Origin: UBA1738 sp045580145
GTDB taxonomy: Bacteria > Bacillota > Clostridia > UBA1381
NCBI GenBank assembly: GCA_045580145.1
Contig: JAZNNI010000112.1
Span: 1-28,439 of the forward strand
Length of the DNA: 28,439 nucleotides
Direction: 5' to 3'
Part shown: positions 6,336 through 13,942 of the stretch, piece after piece
Numbering within the stretch: position 1 is the first letter of the stretch
How the letters are laid out: every line of letters starts with the position of its first letter
Made by a program: the position numbers and the translations under genes
The notes under the pieces: generated by a model
The model's database searches: none
What the model was told of the DNA's origin: nothing
The model's input: only the letters and a program-made list of their open reading frames with translations

Positions 6336-8288
6336 ATGAACGAAAAAAATAACAAAAAAAATTCAAATAATATGAATAAGTCACCGATAATGTATTTTAT
6401 TATACTGTCTCTTGTAGCAACGGTGGGTCTAAACGCAATCCTTAACTTCCTTATGAGTCCTGAGAAAAAGGAAATTTACTATAATGAGTTTGTGCAGATG
6501 GTAAAGGATGGAAAGGTTGAAAGTGTAGAAATTCAAGCGGACCAGATTATTATTTTTGAAAAGGATGAGGATGCTAAAAATGATAATCTCACATCCCTAT
6601 ATATGAGTCCCTTTGCTACTCAGGTTAAGACTGAGTATTACACAGGTAACGTGGGGGACCCAGACCTTGTGAAGCTGCTTGAGGAAAACAATGTAAAATA
6701 TAAAAGAAGTATTATTCAAAGTAATTTCTTTATAGATTTCATCTTGTCGTGGATTTTGCCAGTAGGCATTATGTACCTGTTTTTTGGTCTTATTATGCGC
6801 TCTTTTGGAAAGAAGATGGGCGGCGGAGGCATAATGGGAATTGGCCAATCTAATGCAAAGATGTATATGGAGAATAAGACGGGCGTGACATTTTCCGACG
6901 TTGCAGGTCAAAGCGAGGCAAAAGAGTCGCTTGATGAAATTGTGGACTTTCTGCATAACCCGTCAAAATATATAGCGATTGGTGCAAAACAGCCTAAGGG
7001 TGCACTTTTAGTAGGGCCACCGGGTACGGGAAAAACCTTGCTTGCAAAAGCCGTGGCAGGAGAAGCCAATGTACCATTTTTCTCGATTTCCGGCTCTGAT
7101 TTTGTTGAGATGTTTGTTGGTGTTGGAGCATCAAGAGTGCGTGACCTTTTCAAGCAGGCATCGGCAAAAGCACCGTGTATTATATTTATTGACGAGATTG
7201 ATGCTATCGGTAAAAGCCGAGACAGTCAGTATGGCGGCGGAAATGACGAACGCGAGCAAACACTCAATCAGCTCCTTTCTGAAATGGATGGATTTGATTC
7301 TTCAAAGGGTGTTGTAATTCTGGCGGCAACAAACAGACCGGAAATTTTGGATAAGGCGCTTTTAAGACCGGGTAGATTTGACAGACGAATAATTGTGGAA
7401 AAACCTGATTTAAAGGGAAGAGAAGACATTTTAAAGGTGCACATCAAGAATGTACGCGTATCTTCTGATATTGACCTTCACGAAATTGCACTGGCAACGA
7501 GTGGTGCAGTTGGTGCAGACCTTGCAAATATGGTTAACGAGGCAGCTTTAAGGGCAGTCAGAATGAAAAGAAATGTAGTAGTTCAGGAAGACCTGATGGA
7601 TGCGGTTGAAATAATTATTGCAGGTAAAGAAAAGAAGGACAGAATACTCTCAGATAAGGAAAAGAAAATTGTTGCCTATCACGAGGTGGGGCACGCACTT
7701 TTAGCGGCTCTTCAGAAGAACACCGACCCTGTTCAGAAAATCACAATTGTACCAAGAACTATGGGGGCTTTAGGATACACAATGCAGATGCCTGAAGAGG
7801 AACATTATCTTATGAGTAAGGATGAAATCCTTGATGAGCTAACAGTACTTCTGGCGGGACGAGTGGCGGAAGAACTTGTGTTCAATACAAAAACAACCGG
7901 TGCTGCGAATGATATTGAGCGGGCAAATGACCTTGCGCGTGCAATGATTGCTCAGTATGGTATGAGCGACAGATTCGGTATGGCGGCGCTTGAAAAAATG
8001 CAGAGTAAGTATTTAGACGGCAGAAATGTCCCTAACTGCTCTGAAGAAACAAGAACTCAGCTTGATAATGAGATAATAAAGGTTTTAAAAGATGCTCACG
8101 ATAAAGCAGAAAAGCTGCTTGGAGAGAATATGGAGGCACTTCATAAGATTTCTGAATTTCTCATCGAGAAGGAAACTATTACTGGCGAACAATTTATGAG
8201 TATATTAAATGCTATCAGGGGAAATAATAGTGAGGAAGAGTCTTTAGAGAAATCAAAGGAAGACAATACCAAAACTGAAGAAATTTAA
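6336..8288 (+). CDS. ftsH: ATP-dependent zinc metalloprotease FtsH
   Basis: Membrane-anchored AAA+ protease that degrades misfolded membrane proteins and short-lived regulators as a hexamer. Two membrane segments (about residues 17-39 and 131-155) flank an extracytoplasmic loop. The AAA module has Walker A GPPGTGKT (227-234), Walker B IIFIDE (282-287) and the second region of homology RPGRFDRR (344-351). The zinc site is HEVGH (449-453; HExxH) with a downstream TTGAANDIERA aspartate ligand. The length of 650 aa is normal. The acidic, lysine-rich tail is low in complexity. It starts at ATG after AAAGGGAAA and has its own promoter and terminator. It is not next to tilS-hpt as in many Firmicutes. 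Confidence 0.97.
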   Translation: MNEKNNKKNSNNMNKSPIMYFIILSLVATVGLNAILNFLMSPEKKEIYYNEFVQMVKDGKVESVEIQADQIIIFEKDEDAKNDNLTSLYMSPFATQVKTEYYTGNVGDPDLVKLLEENNVKYKRSIIQSNFFIDFILSWILPVGIMYLFFGLIMRSFGKKMGGGGIMGIGQSNAKMYMENKTGVTFSDVAGQSEAKESLDEIVDFLHNPSKYIAIGAKQPKGALLVGPPGTGKTLLAKAVAGEANVPFFSISGSDFVEMFVGVGASRVRDLFKQASAKAPCIIFIDEIDAIGKSRDSQYGGGNDEREQTLNQLLSEMDGFDSSKGVVILAATNRPEILDKALLRPGRFDRRIIVEKPDLKGREDILKVHIKNVRVSSDIDLHEIALATSGAVGADLANMVNEAALRAVRMKRNVVVQEDLMDAVEIIIAGKEKKDRILSDKEKKIVAYHEVGHALLAALQKNTDPVQKITIVPRTMGALGYTMQMPEEEHYLMSKDEILDELTVLLAGRVAEELVFNTKTTGAANDIERANDLARAMIAQYGMSDRFGMAALEKMQSKYLDGRNVPNCSEETRTQLDNEIIKVLKDAHDKAEKLLGENMEALHKISEFLIEKETITGEQFMSILNAIRGNNSEEESLEKSKEDNTKTEEI

Positions 8289-8318
8289 AAAAACTGCCCA
8301 GACGGGCAGTTTTTTTAA
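8287..8318. terminator. convergent bidirectional terminator between ftsH and the CpsB-like gene
   Basis: AAAAACTGCCC / GGGCAGTTTTTT with an AGAC loop. It gives T-runs in both directions and overlaps the stop codons of both convergent genes. Confidence 0.88.
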
Positions 8319-9067
8319 ATATTAAACTTTTTGATAAAACTTAGTTTTGGGAGACGCGTTGGAAGTGCCTCATTGTTTTGTGTAATACGTTTTGAATTTT
8401 GTTTTAAAAAGTCTACGTATTCCCAACCAAATTTTTTTTCGATTATATCATATGCCTCGGCAAGATTTGGAGGTCTGTTCGTCAAATTATGCATATCACT
8501 TCCAATTACGTGGATTGCATCATTTGAAAATAAATTAAGCGCCTTTTTGCGCAGTTTTTTATCAAAAAATGCACTTGCATTTATTTGGCACAACACATTT
8601 AATGAAAGCAGTTCAGAGAATTGTTTTTCCTGGCCTATGTATCTGTCAAGATGCGCAAGGATTGGCTTTAGTCCCAATCTGGTTATATGATATATTTCCT
8701 CATAGACGTCATCAGTCCATTTTTTGTACGGAAGCTCAAGAAGTAGGTACTCGGTGTTTTCAATACAGAGCTTGTCAATGCTTTTAAGTTTAGACAAGCC
8801 CTTTGCAAAGTGAACCTCTGCTCCGCGGATTATTGATGGCAGCCTTTCCTTTGATGAAGCTATAGCCGAGCTTAGAATGTTAAATGCGGCGTCTCGCTTT
8901 TCCAGAAAAACCATTGCATCATTAGTGTCAACAGGGTAGCAGTGCGATGTTGCAACAACTGTGTCTACGCCTGATGCAATAGAAAGGCGCAGCATTTCAA
9001 GACTTATTTCGATATTACTTGCACCGTCATCTATGCCGGGCAATATATGAGAATGAAAGTCTATCAT
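8315..9067 (-). CDS. CpsB/YwqE-like PHP tyrosine-protein phosphatase
   Basis: Manganese-dependent phosphatase of the CpsB/CapC/YwqE branch of the PHP family, which in characterised cases dephosphorylates bacterial tyrosine kinases of capsule export. The start MIDFHSHILPGIDDGA is diagnostic (HxH at residues 5 and 7). Later signatures are RGAEVHF, AHLDRY and IGSDMHN. The length of 250 aa is normal. No tyrosine kinase or capsule genes lie in this window, so its partner is elsewhere or it has another substrate. It is the last gene of a leftward cluster after ireB, 13 bases away. Confidence 0.88.
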   Translation of the reverse strand: MIDFHSHILPGIDDGASNIEISLEMLRLSIASGVDTVVATSHCYPVDTNDAMVFLEKRDAAFNILSSAIASSKERLPSIIRGAEVHFAKGLSKLKSIDKLCIENTEYLLLELPYKKWTDDVYEEIYHITRLGLKPILAHLDRYIGQEKQFSELLSLNVLCQINASAFFDKKLRKKALNLFSNDAIHVIGSDMHNLTNRPPNLAEAYDIIEKKFGWEYVDFLKQNSKRITQNNEALPTRLPKLSFIKKFNI

Positions 9068-9080
9068 ATAATTTCTCCTG

Positions 9081-9335
9081 TTATATATTCTTGATATAGC
9101 TTCTTACTAATTCTTCTAAAAGTTCGTCGCGTTCGACCTTTACAATAAGGCTTCTTGCACCATTATAGCTTGTAATATATGTCGGGTCATCAGAAAGAAT
9201 GTATCCTACTATCTGGCTGATTGGGTCATAACCCTTTATGCGCAAAGCATCATATACCAAGGATATGATTTCATGAACTTCGCTTTCTTTATCAAGGTCA
9301 ATATTGATTTTAAGTGTCTCGTTATTAAAATCCAT
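9081..9335 (-). CDS. ireB: IreB-family regulatory phosphoprotein (UPF0297)
   Basis: Small cytoplasmic protein of 84 aa. In Enterococcus the founding member is a phosphorylation target of the PASTA kinase IreK and affects cephalosporin tolerance. Family signature seen: VYDALRIKGYDPISQIVGYILSDDPTYI followed by ARSLIVKVERDELLEELVRSYI. One threonine (residue 7, in NETLKI) sits at the usual phosphorylation region. In most Firmicutes ireB precedes ruvX; here it lies between eutP and the CpsB-like phosphatase, which is unusual. Start ATG lies 13 bases after the eutP stop. Confidence 0.92.
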   Translation of the reverse strand: MDFNNETLKINIDLDKESEVHEIISLVYDALRIKGYDPISQIVGYILSDDPTYITSYNGARSLIVKVERDELLEELVRSYIKNI

Positions 9336-9348
9336 AATCTCATTCCTT

Positions 9349-9804
9349 TCAGTCTTTTTCCCACGGCATAATATCGCCGTCTTCTTTTAAATATTCCAAA
9401 ATTTCCACTATTCCGTCATGGTTATATGATGATGTGAAAAATACTTTTTCGCATCCTGCAAGCTTGAGCCATTCGGCAGCCCTTTCGGGATTTGCATCGG
9501 GGTGGTCTGTTTTTGTGACGATTCCGATTACGGGCCTATTTGCCATAACTGAGCAGCAAGGAGAGAATAGCGAATAAGGTTCTGTTGCACTAAGAAGTAA
9601 TCCGACAACCTGCGCCTCAAATGTATACATAGCAAGCGCAGCACCTAAGTTACGCGTTTCACAGTATTCCCCCGGAGTGTCGATGATAACGTCAAAATGA
9701 TTTACATACTGTGTTTTGTGGTAATGGATTTTTTCGCCCTTTAATGCCTGAATAAGAGTGGTTTTTCCACTTTCACTTCGTCCTACGAGTATAATCTTTT
9801 TCAT
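9349..9804 (-). CDS. eutP: EutP/PduV-family P-loop NTPase
   Basis: Small Ras-like GTPase or acetate-kinase-type protein associated with ethanolamine and propanediol microcompartments. P-loop GRSESGKT is at residues 8-15, the switch region is DTPGEYCE, and the guanine-binding TKTD motif is in GIVTKTDHPD. The length of 151 aa is typical of the family. Its ATG overlaps the eutS stop (ATG within CTGATGA), so the two are translationally coupled. No ethanolamine ammonia-lyase, other shell genes or regulatory eutVW genes are in the window, making this an orphan pair. Confidence 0.88.
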   Translation of the reverse strand: MKKIILVGRSESGKTTLIQALKGEKIHYHKTQYVNHFDVIIDTPGEYCETRNLGAALAMYTFEAQVVGLLLSATEPYSLFSPCCSVMANRPVIGIVTKTDHPDANPERAAEWLKLAGCEKVFFTSSYNHDGIVEILEYLKEDGDIMPWEKD

Positions 9805-10187
9805 CAGGTTTTTGTAATGTCACATACTGCAAAGCCAAGCTTCTGTGATGCATAGTCGCATATTGCGTGTACTGCAGTTTCTGTATTTGAAACAGTACCT
9901 GTAATAATCAGCGTGCCACTAAAGCGGTCAACAAAGCCAAGCTCTATGTTTGATGATTTCATAGCAATGTCCGCAGCAATAACAGCTGTTTCAGCAGGTG
10001 ACATTGTAATGATGCCGATAGAATCACGATTATAATCAATTTCAGGATTGAGTCCAAGCTTTTTATAAAGAATATCGTCCGGACTTGCGATTATGTGTGC
10101 AAGAGTTATCTGTTTTCCTGGTACTAATTCTTGTATAATCCTGAGTTTATCTGTGCCATTTTTCAGTATAGCATCGGTAATATCCAT
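9804..10187 (-). CDS. eutS: EutS-type bacterial microcompartment shell protein
   Basis: Circularly permuted BMC-domain shell protein forming bent hexamers in microcompartment shells. Recognisable features are VPGKQITLAHIIASP near the N-terminus, GIITMSPAETAVIAADIAMK in the middle and GTLIITG towards the end. ATG 10187 is preferred over the in-frame GTG at 10202, because GGGAGGATT then serves as the ribosome site; starting at GTG would put that site inside the gene. It is first of a leftward operon eutS-eutP-ireB-cpsB-like with the promoter at 10220-10248. Confidence 0.88.
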   Translation of the reverse strand: MDITDAILKNGTDKLRIIQELVPGKQITLAHIIASPDDILYKKLGLNPEIDYNRDSIGIITMSPAETAVIAADIAMKSSNIELGFVDRFSGTLIITGTVSNTETAVHAICDYASQKLGFAVCDITKT

Positions 10188-10219
10188 AATAAATCCTCCC
10201 ACAAGTATACTTACATTAA

Positions 10220-10248
10220 ATTATATCACAAAAAAAAAGAAAAAGCAA
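10220..10248 (-). promoter_or_regulatory. promoter of the eutS operon
   Basis: Minus strand: TTGCTT (10248-10243), 17-base T-rich spacer, TATAAT (10225-10220) with TG one base upstream. It overlaps the T-run of the upstream gene's terminator. Confidence 0.6.
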
Positions 10249-10272
10249 CAAAAAACTTATCATTTTTGTTGC
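10228..10272 (-). terminator. terminator of the XRE regulator gene
   Basis: GCAACAAAAA pairs with TTTTTGTTGC (arms 10263-10272 and 10245-10254), then a T-run on the minus strand. The stem includes the stop codon of the gene. Confidence 0.7.
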
Positions 10273-10649
10273 CGTTGTTTTTGTTTTATTCTTTCTCTTG
10301 ATGCCTTGATTTCTTCATTTAGATGCTCGGCAATGTTTATTCTTCCAACAGGATCAAGGCGGCGGATACCGTGCATAATTACTTTTTCATCGCGAGGTTT
10401 TAATTTCTGCTTTGGAAGGAACATATCGTCACGGGTGTTTTCATAGTGACATAGATAGTCGAGTGAAACTTCAAAAAATGCAGCAATTTCTATCAAGTCG
10501 CAAATTCTGAAATGCTTTGTTCTGCCTTTTCTGTAGTTTACGAAAAAGTTTGGACCTAAGTTACAGGCGGTTGTGCATAGCCTTTCGCTTATGCCGGACT
10601 TTTCGATAAGATGCTCCATATTTTGATATACAATACTGTCAATAGTCAT
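10260..10649 (-). CDS. XRE-type helix-turn-helix protein, 129 aa
   Basis: Probable DNA-binding regulator. The N-terminal 70 residues carry a divergent XRE fold: the helix-turn-helix lies around SERLCTTACNLGPNFFVNYRKG, and the typical fifth helix is IEIAAFFEVSLDYLCHY. The C-terminal tail is strongly basic and helical (RERIKQKQRQQK). ATG 10649 follows GGGAGTGA. It has its own promoter (10674-10702) and terminator and lies upstream of eutS, so it may control that operon, but there is no direct sign of an operator. Its target is unknown. Confidence 0.8.
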   Translation of the reverse strand: MTIDSIVYQNMEHLIEKSGISERLCTTACNLGPNFFVNYRKGRTKHFRICDLIEIAAFFEVSLDYLCHYENTRDDMFLPKQKLKPRDEKVIMHGIRRLDPVGRINIAEHLNEEIKASRERIKQKQRQQK

Positions 10650-10673
10650 ACAAGCGTCACTCCCTTATAAATT

Positions 10674-10702
10674 ATTTTAACATATTTTGTAAAAATATGC
10701 AA
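10674..10702 (-). promoter_or_regulatory. promoter of the XRE gene
   Basis: Minus strand: TTGCAT (10702-10697), 17 bases, TAAAAT (10679-10674), 25 bases before the start codon. Confidence 0.55.
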
Positions 10703-10744
10703 TATGAGAAAGGGGAGAAGTATGATACATATTTCGACAAAAAA

Positions 10745-10786
10745 AGCACACCCAAGGTATGCTTTTTGGCAGCGGGAACAGGATTC
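10745..10786 (-). repeat. partial duplicate of the tRNA-Gln 3' end with its terminator
   Basis: This matches 10881-10926 almost exactly: the downstream terminator arm (AGCACACCCAAGGTATGC) plus the last 20 bases of tRNA-Gln including CCA (10767-10786 equals 10907-10926). It is not a functional tRNA; only the 3' acceptor strand and part of the T-arm are present. Confidence 0.85.
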
Positions 10787-10787
10787 C

Positions 10788-10873
10788 TTTTCTGCGGAAA
10801 AGCCGGTTCGCGGCTCTTTCGTGCCACCGGCACGAAATTCACTACCGCTCGCTTCGAATCCTTGCATATGCAA
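10788..10873. repeat. hairpin-cluster element next to tRNA-Gln
   Basis: Four inverted repeats follow one another: TTTTC-TGCG-GAAAA (10788-10801), AGCCG-GTTCG-CGGCT (10801-10815), TTTCGTGCC-ACC-GGCACGAAA (10817-10837) and the palindrome TTGCATATGCAA (10862-10873). GGATTC (10781-10786) and GAATCC (10856-10861) bracket the first three. It resembles a small non-coding repeat or MITE/REP-like unit. Open frames across it are incidental. Confidence 0.65.
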
Positions 10874-10880
10874 AAAGAAA

Positions 10881-10904
10881 AGCACACACAAGGTATGCTT
10901 TTCA
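10881..10904 (-). terminator. terminator after tRNA-Gln
   Basis: Read leftward, AAAAGCATACC and GTGTGCTTTT form a hairpin followed by T-rich sequence, just past the CCA end of tRNA-Gln. Confidence 0.65.
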
Positions 10905-10906
10905 TT

Positions 10907-10980
10907 TGGCAGCGGGAACAGGATTCGAACCCGTACAGAGTGAGTCAGAGTCACTAGTGCTACCATTACACCATCCCGCT
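10907..10980 (-). tRNA. tRNA-Gln(CTG)
   Basis: A 74-base cloverleaf with encoded CCA. Acceptor AGCGGGA pairs with TCCCGCT, discriminator G. Anticodon stem GTGA/TCAC has loop CTCTGAC, giving CTG. T-loop is GGTTCGAATCC. It is transcribed after tRNA-Leu from the promoter at 11098-11126. Confidence 0.93.
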
Positions 10981-10995
10981 ATATTTAAAAATTGT

Positions 10996-11080
10996 TGGTG
11001 CGAGGGACGAGACTTGAACTCGCAAGGTAAAAACCACACGCCCCTCAAACGTGCGCGTCTGCCGATTCCGCCACCCTCGC
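10996..11080 (-). tRNA. tRNA-Leu(GAG)
   Basis: An 85-base class II tRNA with a long variable arm and encoded CCA. Acceptor GCGAGGG pairs with CCCTCGC. Anticodon stem CACGT/GCGTG has loop TTGAGGG, giving GAG. It lies 15 bases before tRNA-Gln in the same leftward transcript. Confidence 0.94.
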
Positions 11081-11097
11081 CTATTCACAACTTCATT

Positions 11098-11126
11098 ATT
11101 ATAACAAACATTTTTTAATTTGTCAA
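11098..11126 (-). promoter_or_regulatory. promoter of tRNA-Leu/tRNA-Gln
   Basis: Minus strand: TTGACA (11126-11121), 17 bases, TATAAT (11103-11098), 18 bases before the tRNA-Leu 5' end. A perfect consensus promoter. Confidence 0.9.
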
Positions 11127-11258
11127 CAATTATTTTTAAATATTTCATATTTTTTTGATTAAAGTTCAAGATACTCCTATTTTGTGCAAAAGTGAATATA
11201 TTATTTTCAGCAGCAAATTTTGAAGTCTTTTAGCAAAATGCAAATTTTATAAATGAAG

Positions 11259-11287
11259 TTGAATTTATTTATAACAAGTGATATAAT
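11259..11287 (+). promoter_or_regulatory. promoter of manA
   Basis: TTGAAT at 11259-11264, 17-base spacer, TATAAT at 11282-11287 with TGA immediately before (extended -10). GGAGG follows at 11308-11312. Confidence 0.8.
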
Positions 11288-11317
11288 ATAGAGAGATTAA
11301 ATTATTGGAGGCGGCAT

Positions 11318-12445
11318 ATGGAAATACTGAAATTTGGCGGTGTATATAAGGATTATCTTTGGGGCGGAAATCAAATGAAGGATAAATTTGGAATTAAAAC
11401 AGAGATTTCTCCGCTTGCAGAGAGCTGGGTGCTTAGTTGTCATAATGACGGGATGAGCATTATCTGTGGTGGTGAGTATGACGGAGTATCATTGAAAGAA
11501 TATATAGAAAAAAATTGCGGGGTGCTTGGCACAAACTGCAAAGCTGACGAGCTTCCGATATTGATAAAATTCATTGATGCGGCTCAAAATTTAAGTGTGT
11601 AAGTGCATCCTGATGATGAAAAGGCAAAGCTTTGGGAAAATCAGAACGGAAAGACAGAGATGTGGTATGTAGTAGGATGCGACGAGGGCGCAATGATTAC
11701 ATATGGAATGAAAGAGGATATTACGCGGGAGGAACTTTCGGCTTCAATACAAAATCAGACTGTTGAGAATCTGTTAAACTGTGTTCCGTCAAAAAAAGGC
11801 GATGTGTTTTTTGTTGAAGCAGGAACAGTGCACGCAATCGGTGCAGGAAATCTTATTGCTGAAATTCAACAAAATTCCAATGTCACATACAGGCTCTATG
11901 ATTATGGAAGAGTTGGAAAAGACGGAAAGACTCGCGAACTTCATATCGACAAGGGTGTGAGCTGTTCTGATACCCGCAAGGCGCGTGGCAGAAAAATATG
12001 CAAATGCTCTGATGGGACAAGGATGATTGGCAGCTGTGAGTATTTTCAGGTAAAAGAAGTTTCGCTTGAAGAAAAAGAAATATGCCTTTTGGCAGATGAA
12101 AAATCCTATCACAGCTTGGTTATGACCGAAGGTGAGGCGACTATATCCTATGGAAATAAAGAGGTAAGTGTATTTGCCGGAGAGGCAGTATTTATTCCTG
12201 CAGGATTAGGAGAATATTCTATTACGGGTACGGGAACAGTCTTGATTGTAAGAAATGCACCTCGGTATTATGCGAGAGCTTTAAAAGACGGTGACTACAT
12301 TTTTGCCTTTATTGAAGATGAATATGGAAATACCTATGGAAGCAGCAAAGTTGAAATTTCGGGTAAAGAAATTATGCTTGTGCAAGACGAAGCTGTTAAT
12401 CTCGCTGTCCAAAATAGCGGACTTTCTAAGAGGGATATAGTATAA
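11318..12445 (+). pseudogene. manA: class I mannose-6-phosphate isomerase, interrupted by an in-frame TAA
   Basis: Cupin-fold zinc isomerase interconverting fructose-6-phosphate and mannose-6-phosphate. Start is ATG after GGAGGCGGC. Residues 1-94 (YLWGG, LAESWVLS, IKFIDAAQNLSV) run into TAA at 11600-11602, and the same frame continues at once with VHPDDEKAKLWENQNGKTEMWYV. Later signatures EAGTVHAIG and NSNVTYRLYDYGR are intact up to 12445. The family reads LSVQVHPDD here, and that Gln is a zinc ligand; CAA to TAA is one base change. Alternatives are readthrough, restart at GTG 11603 (which would still lack the ligand) or sequence error. No other damage is visible, so the lesion is recent or not real. 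Confidence 0.85.
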
Positions 12446-12451
12446 ATAATA

Positions 12452-12489
12452 AAAAGGCGACATTGTTTATGTGCAATGTCGCTTTTTTT
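12452..12489. terminator. convergent terminator between manA and the serine dehydratase fusion
   Basis: GCGACATTG (12457-12465) pairs with CAATGTCGC (12474-12482), flanked by A- and T-runs that suit both strands. Confidence 0.85.
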
Positions 12490-13926
12490 CTATTCATAAA
12501 GCTTTGCAAGTCCGCCTTCACTCGTTTCGCGGTAGTTTCGTGACATATCTTTTCCAGTCTCATACATAGTTTTTACAACAAGGTCAAAGGATATTTTACG
12601 GCTGCCGCTTAAAAAGTTTGCAAGGGAAACTGAGTTTATAGCACGCATCGCTGCAACTGCATTTCGCTCTATGCACGGGATTTGAACGAGGGAATGAATG
12701 GGATCACAGGTAAGACCTAAATGATGCTCCATCGCGACTTCAGCGGCATATTCTATCTGTTCAAGGCTAAGCCCCAAAAGCTCAGCAAGTCCTGCCGCTG
12801 CCATTGAACAGGCACTTCCGATTTCTGCCTGACATCCGCATTCTGCACCGCTTATTGAGGCATTACTTTTAATTATATTTCCCACAAGTCCAGCGGTTGC
12901 AAGTGCTTTTACTATTTCGTCATCGGAAAAGCCTCTGCGTTCTTGCTGATAGTACATAACTGCAGGGAGTACTCCTGATGCACCGCAGGTAGGTGCCGTT
13001 ACTACAATTCCGCTGTCGGCATTCTGTTCGCTGACAGCAAAGGCATATGCACAAACGAGTCTGTTTGCACGTGTTTCGGAACTTTCGTCTATATGATGTT
13101 GGTGATATAAATAGCCTGCCTTTCTTTGAACATCAAGCCCGCCTGGGAGTGTGCCTGAGGCATTAAGGCCTTCTTGTATGCTTTCCTTCATACAAGCCCA
13201 TATTTCGTGGAGGTACTCGAAAATTTCCGGACCTTCGCACATTTCTACATACTGCCAAAGGCGCATTTTATTTCTTCTGCAAAGTGCGGCGATTGAGGTG
13301 AATTTGTTAAGCTCATAAACCTCTTTGTGTTCATTTCGCTGCCTGCCGTCTATAATGAATTTTCCGCCACCTACACTTAAAACACGCCAGAAATCTGTCT
13401 GCACACTTCCTGTATATGCATAGCAATCCATAGTGTTTGGATGAGGGAGTTTTTTTGTGTCATTATCGAAGATAATCTCAAAATTTCTATTCTTAAAAAC
13501 CCTATTTATCACATATTCGGTGCGATGACCTTTGCCCATTTTGGCAAGTGAGCCATAAAGTATTATTTTAAAGCTGTCTGCGTGGATATTTTCCTCGCGG
13601 AACATAAGGCAAGCCTTTTCAGGTGCCATAGAATGCGAGCTTGAAGGGCCTCTGCCAATTCTGTAAAGCTCACGCAAGGATTCCATTTTTGAATATGTAT
13701 GACGGCTTGTTTCAAGCATAGGCTCGGTGCCTAAAAGTACGTCTAATGATATATGGAAAATTTCGGCAAGAAGGCGGCAAGTTTCGGTAGTAGGGATGGA
13801 ACGTCCGTTTTCCCATTTTGAAACGGCACGGTTGCTTACACCTACCTTTTCGCCTAACTCCTTTTGCGACAGCTTCATACGAATACGGTTTTCATATATT
13901 CTTTCAGCTATTGTTTCTTTGTTCAA
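12490..13926 (-). CDS. XRE helix-turn-helix fused to one-chain L-serine dehydratase (iron-sulfur type)
   Basis: Residues 1-65 are a canonical XRE domain (MKLSQKELGEKVGVSNRAVSKWENG). About 83-215 match the serine dehydratase beta domain (GRGPSSSHSMAPEKA, GSLAKMGKGHRTEYV) and about 235-478 the alpha domain (APTCGASGVLPA, GAECGCQAEIG, CDPIHSLVQIPCIERN). C365, C407 and C418 are spaced 42 and 11 apart, as are the cluster ligands of the Legionella enzyme. The enzyme deaminates L-serine to pyruvate and ammonia. The C-terminus ends GGLAKLYE without the terminal Cys seen in some relatives. It starts at TTG after GGAGGTGG. It lies 16 bases downstream of the S24 repressor and is probably co-transcribed with it. 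Whether it binds DNA in response to serine is unknown. Confidence 0.9.
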   Translation of the reverse strand: MNKETIAERIYENRIRMKLSQKELGEKVGVSNRAVSKWENGRSIPTTETCRLLAEIFHISLDVLLGTEPMLETSRHTYSKMESLRELYRIGRGPSSSHSMAPEKACLMFREENIHADSFKIILYGSLAKMGKGHRTEYVINRVFKNRNFEIIFDNDTKKLPHPNTMDCYAYTGSVQTDFWRVLSVGGGKFIIDGRQRNEHKEVYELNKFTSIAALCRRNKMRLWQYVEMCEGPEIFEYLHEIWACMKESIQEGLNASGTLPGGLDVQRKAGYLYHQHHIDESSETRANRLVCAYAFAVSEQNADSGIVVTAPTCGASGVLPAVMYYQQERRGFSDDEIVKALATAGLVGNIIKSNASISGAECGCQAEIGSACSMAAAGLAELLGLSLEQIEYAAEVAMEHHLGLTCDPIHSLVQIPCIERNAVAAMRAINSVSLANFLSGSRKISFDLVVKTMYETGKDMSRNYRETSEGGLAKLYE

Positions 13927-13942
13927 GGAATATCCACCTCCG

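Noticed and set aside
8315..9067. Second histidinol phosphatase
   Set aside because: The start IDFHSHILPGIDDGA and HLDRY motif point to the CpsB/YwqE branch rather than HisJ.
10646..11169. Overlapping open frames on both strands around the tRNAs (up to 119 aa)
   Set aside because: They run through tRNA-Gln, tRNA-Leu and the hairpin repeat; the coding look is due to tRNA sequence and repeats, with no ribosome sites.
11600..11602. TAA read as glutamine (genetic code change)
   Set aside because: TAA ends rplU, rpmA and many other genes here at their normal length; no supporting recoding elsewhere.
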